A stretch of DNA of 7,478 nt, from contig DAOUUR010000106.1 in assembly GCA_030668045.1 (NCBI GenBank), positions 1 to 7,478 on the forward strand, given 5' to 3'. Both the position numbers and the translations under genes were made by a program. The first letter of the stretch is position 1. The number at the start of each line of letters is the position of its first letter. Under the pieces are notes generated by a model. The model worked only from the letters and a program-made list of their open reading frames with translations. It ran no database searches and was not told the origin of the DNA. Positions 1 through 5,383 of the stretch are shown here, piece by piece. Source of the stretch: a bacterium (GTDB taxonomy: Bacteria > Zixibacteria > MSB-5A5 > GN15 > FEB-12).

Positions 1-1
1 G

Positions 2-268
2 GTAAAAGGCAATACCGTACGAGCACGACATTTAGGCCGCGATATCGGAGCGGCTCTTCGTGGCATTGTTGGTGGTGAAATAAACGAATATACCAAGCTC
101 ATCGCCGAGTCCAGGGAGCAGTCTATCGACCGCATGATTGCGCAGGCAGAGGCGGTGGGTGCCAACGCTATTATTATGGTCAGGTTTTCGACATCCGAGA
201 TCATGAAAGGCGCCGCCGAACTATTGGCATACGGGACAGCCGTTATTATCGAAAACGACCAAGGGTAG
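2..268 (+). CDS. UPF0145/YbjQ-family protein, 3' part (5' end outside window)
   Basis: The frame beginning at base 2 is open for 88 codons to a TAG at 266-268. It reads as the C-terminal four fifths of a YbjQ/UPF0145 protein (PF01906, a small pentameric family sometimes described as a putative heavy-metal-binding domain, without an established biochemical role). Recognisable landmarks in order are GRDI, GGEINEYTKLIAESRE, a helix with RMIAQAEAVGANAI, the hallmark RFSTSEIM and the final AYGTAVIIE strand. Family members are usually about 105-110 residues, so roughly 20 N-terminal residues lie upstream of the window. The C-terminus is complete, with no frameshift. The next gene starts 67 bp downstream on the same strand with no convincing terminator between, so co-transcription is possible. 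The family assignment is secure; its function is unknown. Confidence 0.9.
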   Translation, partial: VKGNTVRARHLGRDIGAALRGIVGGEINEYTKLIAESREQSIDRMIAQAEAVGANAIIMVRFSTSEIMKGAAELLAYGTAVIIENDQG

Positions 269-335
269 CTCACAGCTCCCGCCATCGCCCGATTCCACAC
301 GTTGACACCAACGCGCTGAATCGTTTCATTGTGGC

Positions 336-2354
336 ATGACCGATGCGCCGTTCTCTCCTAAGTCCGTATTGAAAAGTCTGGTTCCATCCCGACCATTTCT
401 GTTGCTGCTCGGTATCCTGGGATGCGGGTTGATTCTGCAGGGACTGATTCGTCTTTTCTTTCTATTGAGCTTTGGCGAACAGTGGGCGGAAGTTTCGTCT
501 GCGACTATTGCCACCGCCTTCGCCATCGGCCTGAGATTTGATGTTACCGTCGCAATCTATGTCGCCATCCCCGCGCTGCTGCTTCTCCCCTGGCTCGACC
601 TTTCAAACAGAATCGTCCGCACAGCTACGATAATTTACCTGACCCTTGCATCCTCGCTGGTACTTCTGCTGGGGCTGGCCGACATCAGGTTTTTCTCGTA
701 CTTCCAGTCACATCTGAACTTCCTGGCGGTAGAGTACCTCGGCGAAGGTTCAACTTCATGGAACCTGATTCTATCCGACCCCAAGTTCGCCCTGTTTGTT
801 TCAATCTGGTTATTCGCAACCGCTACCCTCTGGTGGGTGGCAAGGCACTTCTATGGACGCCTGGCACGTTTCCCTAACCGGCGATCATGGCCGGCGCAGA
901 CATGTCTGTTTATCCTGTTTGTGTTGGCGGTGGCGATGGGTGTGCGTGGACGTACCGGCACATCAGGACTGAACTGGTCACTGGCCTATTTCAGCGACAA
1001 TCCGTTTGTGAATCAGTTGCCCCTCAACGGCATCTATACGCTGGCGCAATCACTCTATGAGAAGGATCACGACCCGCGTCTTATTTATCGGGACAACGAT
1101 CAACGGGGCTGGGCTTTTGGAGACAAAGCGAACAATCTTGCCGACGTTCAGATGATGTTGCAGCAGGACGGTGACCATTGGCTCAAACCGAGTCAGTCGC
1201 TCCTGAGGCGAACAGATCAACCACCGGCAAAGATTGGATTTGCTCCCAACATTGTCTTAGTACTGATGGAAAGCTGGTCGGCTGAAAACACCAGTTGTCT
1301 GGGCGAACCGGAAAATATAACACTTAATTTTGACAGTCTGGCCGCGCAGGGAATTCTGTTCACCGATTTCTATGCCACCGGTATTCGCTCCAACTATGGC
1401 CTGGGTGGAGTGCTATGCTCGTTTCCATCGGCACCCGGTCGAGCAATAATGAAACGATATCAGGCAATGCAACCGTTTGTAACGTTGCCTGATATCCTAC
1501 ACGATCGCGGCTACACAAACGCCTTCATCTATGGTGGCGATCTCGCCTTTGACAACGTCGAGGGGTTCTTCCGCCAAAAAGGGTTTGACCATTTCTTCGG
1601 CGATTCCCATTTTGGCACCGACCTTTACTTCTCCAAGTGGGGCATCCCCGATCACATTCTATTTGAAAAAGCTGTACCCCTAATTGACTCCCTGCCGCGC
1701 CCTTTCTTTTCCACCATCTTCACCCTCTCGCATCATGAACCATTTGATCTACCCGACTCGTCGTTGCGTAAACTTGATAACGAGGACGACCGGTCACAAG
1801 TCCATAACAGCCGGGTCTACGCCGACCATGCCCTCGGGCAATTTGTTCGACAGTTTGCGGAGCAGCCTGTTTTCGATAGCACTATCTTCGTTTTTGTCGC
1901 CGATCACACGCTCCTGCGTTCCGGTCCCAATCGGCTCAATCGTGCTAATTTCCATATACCGTTGCTCATCTACGCACCGGGCATTATTGGAACCGATCAA
2001 CGTATAATCGACAAAGTAGGATCGCAGACCGATATCATCCCGACCCTCATGCACATACTCGGAGACAGCTACGAACACGCCAGTTGGGGGCGCGATCTGT
2101 TGCGGCTGGACGATAACGATCCCGGCTTTGCGACTATGAATTTGTTTGACGTGATCGGGTATTTCGACAATCGATATGCGTACGTCGAAGTGGTCGGCGA
2201 ACGAACCTTTCTTTTCTCACGGGAAGAGATCGACCGCGAGATCAGGGCTACCGATATCCAAACCCAACAATCTGATAACTACTTAGCAATACAGAAACGT
2301 CTGCGCACCTATTTGCAGTTAGCCGACCAACTCTCCACACCGGAAACTAAGTAA
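336..2354 (+). CDS. LtaS-like membrane sulfatase/phosphoglycerol transferase superfamily protein
   Basis: 672 residues. The N-terminal third (to about residue 205) has about five hydrophobic membrane segments, near 20-43, 55-85, 96-118, 150-170 and 189-203. A soluble domain from about residue 303, expected outside the inner membrane, has the alkaline-phosphatase/sulfatase fold. Visible motifs: NIVLVLMESWS with candidate metal ligand Glu312; the nucleophile-region motif GIRSNYGLGG with Ser352 where LtaS carries Thr; LSHHEPF with His466/His467; VADH with Asp523-His524; and TDIIPTLM near 565-572. Length and layout fit the lipoteichoic acid synthase/phosphoglycerol transferase (LtaS/MdoB/sulfatase, PF00884) group. 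In diderm bacteria such proteins typically decorate glycans or lipids with phosphoglycerol or phosphoethanolamine; the actual substrate cannot be read here. The start at 336 is forced: there is an in-frame stop at 303-305 and no other start codon between. The ribosome binding site is weak. It converges on the downstream lyase gene. Confidence 0.87.
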   Translation: MTDAPFSPKSVLKSLVPSRPFLLLLGILGCGLILQGLIRLFFLLSFGEQWAEVSSATIATAFAIGLRFDVTVAIYVAIPALLLLPWLDLSNRIVRTATIIYLTLASSLVLLLGLADIRFFSYFQSHLNFLAVEYLGEGSTSWNLILSDPKFALFVSIWLFATATLWWVARHFYGRLARFPNRRSWPAQTCLFILFVLAVAMGVRGRTGTSGLNWSLAYFSDNPFVNQLPLNGIYTLAQSLYEKDHDPRLIYRDNDQRGWAFGDKANNLADVQMMLQQDGDHWLKPSQSLLRRTDQPPAKIGFAPNIVLVLMESWSAENTSCLGEPENITLNFDSLAAQGILFTDFYATGIRSNYGLGGVLCSFPSAPGRAIMKRYQAMQPFVTLPDILHDRGYTNAFIYGGDLAFDNVEGFFRQKGFDHFFGDSHFGTDLYFSKWGIPDHILFEKAVPLIDSLPRPFFSTIFTLSHHEPFDLPDSSLRKLDNEDDRSQVHNSRVYADHALGQFVRQFAEQPVFDSTIFVFVADHTLLRSGPNRLNRANFHIPLLIYAPGIIGTDQRIIDKVGSQTDIIPTLMHILGDSYEHASWGRDLLRLDDNDPGFATMNLFDVIGYFDNRYAYVEVVGERTFLFSREEIDREIRATDIQTQQSDNYLAIQKRLRTYLQLADQLSTPETK

Positions 2355-2361
2355 ACGTTCC

Positions 2362-3879
2362 CTACGTTGCGATCTCTTTTTCCACTTCTTCAAGAATCTC
2401 GCACGATCTGACCAATTCCCGCATATTTGTATGGTCGGGATATAGCGGACGGTCAATGTCAAGAAAATCGACGTAGCGGCGGATCACTTCCTTGGCCTTG
2501 GTCGTTCCCTTACCGAATTTGTACTCGCGGAAGTCAAGCGCCTGCGCGGCGGCCATCATCTCAATTCCCAAAACTCCATAGGCGTTGTCCAATATTTGGA
2601 AATTCTTGATCGCCGTGGTCATGCCCATCGACACAAAATCTTCCTGATCGGCGGCGGCAGGTATTGATTGAATCGATGCCGGAGCAGATAGAATCCGCTG
2701 CTCAACGATCAAAGCATCTGCGGTGTACTGACTCAGCATCAGGCCGGAGAACATCCCGGCACCTTTGGTCAGGAAAGCGGGCAGCCCGACATTGAGAGCT
2801 GGATTGTTGAGACGATTCATACGGCGTTCCGAGAGCACACTGACCATCGTGACCGCCGCACCGGCCATGTCCATCGGCAGCGCCACCGGTGATCCCTGAA
2901 AATTCGCACCCGACAACTGGAGGTTTTCATCAGGGAAAAAGATTGGATTGTCACCGACTCCGTTCAGTTCGATCTCAACCTGCGACCGCGCATACGCCAG
3001 CGCATCATGGGCAGCACCCACCACCTGCGGAGTTGACCGCATCGAGTAGGCATCCTGCACCTTCGTCTTGACTCTGCCCTCAGCAAGATCACCACCGGCA
3101 ACAATCTGCCCGATAGCAGTGGCGCTTCGTATCGCTCCTGCAAACCCACGGGCCTGATGCAACTTCGGACTGTACGGTTTCATATTGGCCCGTAGAGCCT
3201 CAAGCGACATAGCCGCGCCGATCTCAGCCTGACGCAGCCAGCGGTCGGCGTCGTAGATAAAAATCGCGCTCATCGCTGTTAAGAGATTGGAACCATTGAT
3301 AACTGCCAACCCATCTCTCGCCTCAAGGCCGGGCACGGGGATACCGGCGCGATCCATCGCCGCCCGACCATCCATCAGTTCACCCTCGTAGTAGGCCTCT
3401 CCCTCACCGAGCAGAACCAGTGCAATCTGAGACATCGGTGCCAGATCGCCGCACGCCCCTACCGATCCCTTCTGGCAGACAAACGGCGTAACACCTTTGT
3501 TAAGCATCTCGACCAAGGTCAGCGTCACCTCGGGACGAAGGGCCGACATCCCGTGGGCATGGACATTGACCCGCCCGACCATAGCACCGCGGACATATTC
3601 AATCGGAGCCGGTTCACCGATCCCGGCCGAATGGTTGTATATCAAGTATTTCTGGAAGTCTTTCACCTGATCATCGCCCAAGATTACCTCGGAAAACTCG
3701 CCGATACCGGTGTTGATGCCGTACATGATTTCGCCCGCATTGAGTTTCTTCTCAAGCATGGCGCGGCATTTTTTCATTCGTTCGAGGGCGGCAGGATCAA
3801 GTTGCACCTCTTCCCCGCCTCTGGCTATTTGCACCAGTTTTTCTATTGTTAAACCTGCACCGCTAAGTATTATCGCCAT
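2362..3879 (-). CDS. hutH: HutH-type histidine/aromatic amino acid ammonia-lyase with Ala-Cys-Gly MIO triad
   Basis: 505 residues, normal length for histidine ammonia-lyase, which converts L-histidine to trans-urocanate and ammonia using the self-formed MIO prosthetic group. Numbering nearly matches Pseudomonas putida HutH: Tyr53 in MYGINTG, His83 in YNHSAGIGEP, the MIO loop GSVGACGDLAP (142-144), Asn195 in INGSN, Gln275/Tyr278/Arg281 in QDAYSMRSTPQ, Phe327 in SGANFQGSP, and Glu413 in QEDFVSMG. Almost the whole catalytic set is present. Deviations are Cys143 instead of Ser, NFQG where classical HutH has NFHA, and QEDF instead of QEDH. His83 argues for a HAL-type or aminomutase-type pocket rather than PAL, but a tyrosine lyase or mutase is not excluded. 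No hutU, hutI or hutG lies beside it, so the hut pathway is not supported by context. GGGAG at 3886-3890 (complement) sits well spaced before the ATG. Family membership is certain, substrate moderate. Confidence 0.88.
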   Translation of the reverse strand: MAIILSGAGLTIEKLVQIARGGEEVQLDPAALERMKKCRAMLEKKLNAGEIMYGINTGIGEFSEVILGDDQVKDFQKYLIYNHSAGIGEPAPIEYVRGAMVGRVNVHAHGMSALRPEVTLTLVEMLNKGVTPFVCQKGSVGACGDLAPMSQIALVLLGEGEAYYEGELMDGRAAMDRAGIPVPGLEARDGLAVINGSNLLTAMSAIFIYDADRWLRQAEIGAAMSLEALRANMKPYSPKLHQARGFAGAIRSATAIGQIVAGGDLAEGRVKTKVQDAYSMRSTPQVVGAAHDALAYARSQVEIELNGVGDNPIFFPDENLQLSGANFQGSPVALPMDMAGAAVTMVSVLSERRMNRLNNPALNVGLPAFLTKGAGMFSGLMLSQYTADALIVEQRILSAPASIQSIPAAADQEDFVSMGMTTAIKNFQILDNAYGVLGIEMMAAAQALDFREYKFGKGTTKAKEVIRRYVDFLDIDRPLYPDHTNMRELVRSCEILEEVEKEIAT

Positions 3880-3922
3880 CTTTTACTCCCAACTATTTTA
3901 AAAACAAACTGCATCTATGAGT

Positions 3923-3958
3923 CGATCGTGAAATAATTTCAGCCGGATGATTTCCGGC
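3923..3958. promoter_or_regulatory. Cluster of three adjacent palindromes upstream of the lyase gene
   Basis: Three perfect dyads lie almost end to end, 44-79 bp upstream of the lyase start codon and in the divergent intergenic region: CGATCG (3923-3928), TGAAAT-A-ATTTCA (3929-3941) and GCCGGA-TGATT-TCCGGC (3942-3958). The last could form a 6-bp stem with a 5-nt loop in RNA of either strand. No T-tract follows on the + strand, and on the - strand only a mixed A/T stretch follows, so a terminator is not convincing. Position between two divergent genes suggests operator sites, which is inference. No clear sigma70 promoter was found for either flanking gene. Confidence 0.4.
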
Positions 3959-4113
3959 CAGATGTTGAAACGGTTCCTAAATTTCCTGAAGACCCGAGGC
4001 CGCCAGGGAATTGTACAACGCAGCAAATGATCTGACCGCCCTGGGGTGGGCTGTTCGGTTTGTACTCTGGTCGCGTTGATCTCTCATTAAGAACCTCATG
4101 CCAGCAAGATAGC

Positions 4114-4150
4114 GGACAAAAAGCGTTTGTCAATCAGATTCGGTTTGTCC
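4114..4150 (+). promoter_or_regulatory. Two mutually exclusive hairpins just before the exonuclease start
   Basis: One left arm can pair with either of two right arms. GACAAA (4115-4120) pairs perfectly with TTTGTC (4126-4131) across a 5-nt loop. Extended to GGACAAA (4114-4120), it also pairs perfectly with TTTGTCC (4144-4150), with a 23-nt loop. The distal arm ends 11 nt before the ATG at 4162. If this segment is 5' untranslated leader, the choice of pairing could alter access to the start site. The dyads are read directly from the sequence; the regulatory role is inference. Confidence 0.35.
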
Positions 4151-4161
4151 ATATTGAGAGT

Positions 4162-5013
4162 ATGGTGGATTCAGCACAGCTATCACAGTACCTCAAGAAC
4201 CAGCCATTTGTTGCCTTCGATACCGAAACAACCGGGATGTGGGCACCTTCCAACAGGATTGTTGAACTTGGTGCGGTCAGGTTCACGCTCGGAGGCGAAG
4301 AGACCGCCACTTTTCAGCAGTTGATCAACCCCGGACAGTTGATCCCCACCGAAGTTATCGCCATCCACGGGATCACCGATCAGATGGTGGCCGGGGCGCC
4401 GTCGGTCGATACGGTGCTCAAAGACTTCGCTGATTTCTGCGGACCGGATACAATCCTGATCGCCCACAACGCTCCGTTTGATATTTCGTTTGTAGCCTGC
4501 GAACTCAGCCGCAACAACCTGACCGCCGGTGAAAATAGAATCATGGACACTATCGATATTTACCATCGACTTTATCCCGGTCTGCCTTCTTATTCCCTGC
4601 TGTCTCTGGTGGAGCATTTTGGGGTTGCCTCCAGTCAGCAGCACCGCGCCCTTGAGGATGCTATCTTTGTGATGAAGTTGGTCAAACATGCTGCCCCGAT
4701 GCTCTCCAGTATCGAATCCCCGGACGATCTTGCCAGCCGGTTCACCATCTACAGCATGAACGATGGGTGCCCGGTTCAGGTCAGCCTGCCGGAGTCATAC
4801 GCTGCGATGCAGGAAGCTGCCGATGATTCGCGCCCGATTCAAATTTCGTATCGAAGCAACAATCGAACCAATAGCACGCGGGTAATCCGGATCAAAGAAA
4901 TCTATCGCCTTGGTGAGCGATACTACTTGAACGCCTATTGCGAACGAGCGGGCGCTGACCGAACATTCCGGCTTGATCGGATTGAGCGCTACGATGTTCT
5001 TGCAGACAATTGA
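4162..5013 (+). CDS. DnaQ-like DEDDh 3'-5' exonuclease fused to C-terminal WYL domain
   Basis: 283 residues from the ATG at 4162. The frame extends upstream to a TTG at 4060, but that extension resembles no domain, and 4162 is the first ATG directly before the exonuclease fold; GTG at 4165 is the next option. A GAGAG at 4156-4160 is the only Shine-Dalgarno-like sequence and sits too close for an ideal site. Residues about 1-180 are a DnaQ/RNase T family exonuclease: FDTETTG gives Asp20 and Glu22, HNAPFD gives Asp107, and QHRALEDA gives His161 and Asp166, so the complete DEDDh catalytic set is present and activity on DNA or RNA 3' ends is expected. Residues about 223-281 match a WYL domain (PF13280): ISYRS near its start, RYYLNAYC in place of WYL, and DRTFRLDRIE at its end. 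WYL domains bind nucleic acids or ligands and usually follow a DNA-binding HTH, which is absent here. The role may be regulated repair or RNA processing; this is inference. Confidence 0.85.
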   Translation: MVDSAQLSQYLKNQPFVAFDTETTGMWAPSNRIVELGAVRFTLGGEETATFQQLINPGQLIPTEVIAIHGITDQMVAGAPSVDTVLKDFADFCGPDTILIAHNAPFDISFVACELSRNNLTAGENRIMDTIDIYHRLYPGLPSYSLLSLVEHFGVASSQQHRALEDAIFVMKLVKHAAPMLSSIESPDDLASRFTIYSMNDGCPVQVSLPESYAAMQEAADDSRPIQISYRSNNRTNSTRVIRIKEIYRLGERYYLNAYCERAGADRTFRLDRIERYDVLADN

Positions 5014-5022
5014 GCGACTACA

Positions 5023-5112
5023 ATGAAACAAAAACCACAAAGACAAAATCAATCCAACCTGATGGCGCTAACAGCCTACTATGTCATGCTGGCGATTTAT
5101 CTGGTGATGTGA
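5023..5112 (+). CDS. Possible 29-residue single-pass membrane microprotein
   Basis: An ATG nine bases after the exonuclease stop opens a 29-codon frame ending in TGA at 5110-5112. The product has a polar, basic N-terminus (KQKPQRQNQSN) followed by a hydrophobic stretch of about 17 residues, LMALTAYYVMLAIYLVM, running to the C-terminus. That is the layout of a small membrane protein with a cytoplasmic basic tail. The close spacing suggests translation from the same transcript as the exonuclease. Only a weak GAG (5012-5014) serves as a ribosome binding site, and a frame this short can arise by chance. I do not recognise a family. The charge and hydrophobicity pattern favours a real gene modestly. 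Confidence 0.4.
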   Translation: MKQKPQRQNQSNLMALTAYYVMLAIYLVM

Positions 5113-5139
5113 ATCTGACACACTGTCCGGAAGTCGAAC

Positions 5140-5167
5140 CTGTCACATTGCACGGATATTGTGACAG
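5140..5167. repeat. Perfect 8-bp inverted repeat with 12-nt spacer
   Basis: CTGTCACA (5140-5147) and TGTGACAG (5160-5167) are exact inverted copies, with arm centres 20 bp apart, about two helical turns. A near-copy of the left arm, CTGACACA with one mismatch, lies at 5115-5122. The element is 27 bp after the microprotein ORF. It could be a regulator operator or a transcript 3'-end hairpin. No T-run follows, so a rho-independent terminator is unlikely. Confidence 0.45.
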
Positions 5168-5250
5168 AAGCATAGCTGTAAGTTATTGATTTCGAATGAC
5201 ATGGGAAAATGAGAGTGCTTGGTGATAAATCGAGGAATTACAAGAAGTCT

Positions 5251-5269
5251 CTGGCTGTAGCCGGTTTTT
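5251..5269 (+). terminator. Weak intrinsic terminator-like hairpin
   Basis: CTGGC (5251-5255) can pair with GCCGG (5260-5264) around the loop TGTA, with one G-U pair, and five T residues follow directly (5265-5269). It lies after the exonuclease and small ORF and 22 bp before the -35 box of the next gene, which is where a terminator is expected. The stem is only 5 bp, so efficiency is doubtful. Confidence 0.35.
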
Positions 5270-5291
5270 GACGAACAGGGGTTATTAATTC

Positions 5292-5319
5292 TTGACATTT
5301 AGTTCCATTTAGCTATCTT
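5292..5319 (+). promoter_or_regulatory. Sigma70-type promoter for the beta-helix gene
   Basis: A perfect TTGACA (5292-5297) is followed after 16 bp by TATCTT (5314-5319), four of six matches to the -10 consensus. Transcription would begin near 5326, giving a leader of about 58 nt before the ATG at 5384. A small dyad, GGTGA-TTTG-TCACC (5323-5336), covers the expected start point and could be an operator or a 5'-end hairpin. The promoter boxes are seen in the sequence; use is inferred from position. Confidence 0.55.
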
Positions 5320-5340
5320 GCTGGTGATTTGTCACCGATT

Positions 5341-5366
5341 GGAGGGCGGTCATGCCCGTACCATAA
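5341..5366 (+). other. Possible four-codon leader ORF in the beta-helix gene leader
   Basis: GGAGG (5341-5345), the best Shine-Dalgarno in the window, lies 6 nt before an ATG at 5352 that opens a four-codon frame (Met-Pro-Val-Pro) ending in TAA at 5364-5366. The main gene has its own GAGG and ATG 17 bp further on. Pro-rich leader peptides can stall ribosomes, so a translational control role is conceivable; chance occurrence is equally possible. If unused, the strong SD is unexplained. Confidence 0.3.
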
Positions 5367-5383
5367 ACAATTGAGGATTAGTT

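Noticed and set aside
300..313. CGTTG-ACAC-CAACG hairpin after the YbjQ-family gene as a terminator
   Set aside because: Only a 5-bp stem and no T-tract follows it.
302..330. TTGACA box (302-307) upstream of the LtaS-like gene
   Set aside because: No credible -10 at 16-18 bp (TTTCAT at best), and transcription would start at or within the start codon region.
2354..2368. AACGT-TCCCT-ACGTT dyad between the two convergent stop codons as a bidirectional terminator
   Set aside because: Five weak base pairs and no T-run on either side; it overlaps the stop codon of both genes.
3895..3900. TAAAAT on the minus strand as a -10 box of the lyase gene
   Set aside because: It would place the transcript start on the Shine-Dalgarno itself, and only a poor TCGACT -35 is present at 19 bp.
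4060..4161. N-terminal extension of the exonuclease from a TTG start
   Set aside because: The extension has no conserved motif, TTG is a rare start, and it contains the two leader dyads; ATG at 4162 fits the domain boundary better.
4183..4689. 168-codon open frame on the minus strand
   Set aside because: It lies wholly inside the exonuclease gene, whose catalytic motifs are intact on the plus strand, and its translation shows no domain.
5323..5383. Riboswitch (for example c-di-GMP type) in the beta-helix gene leader
   Set aside because: The 58-nt leader is too short and lacks the conserved core sequences of known classes.
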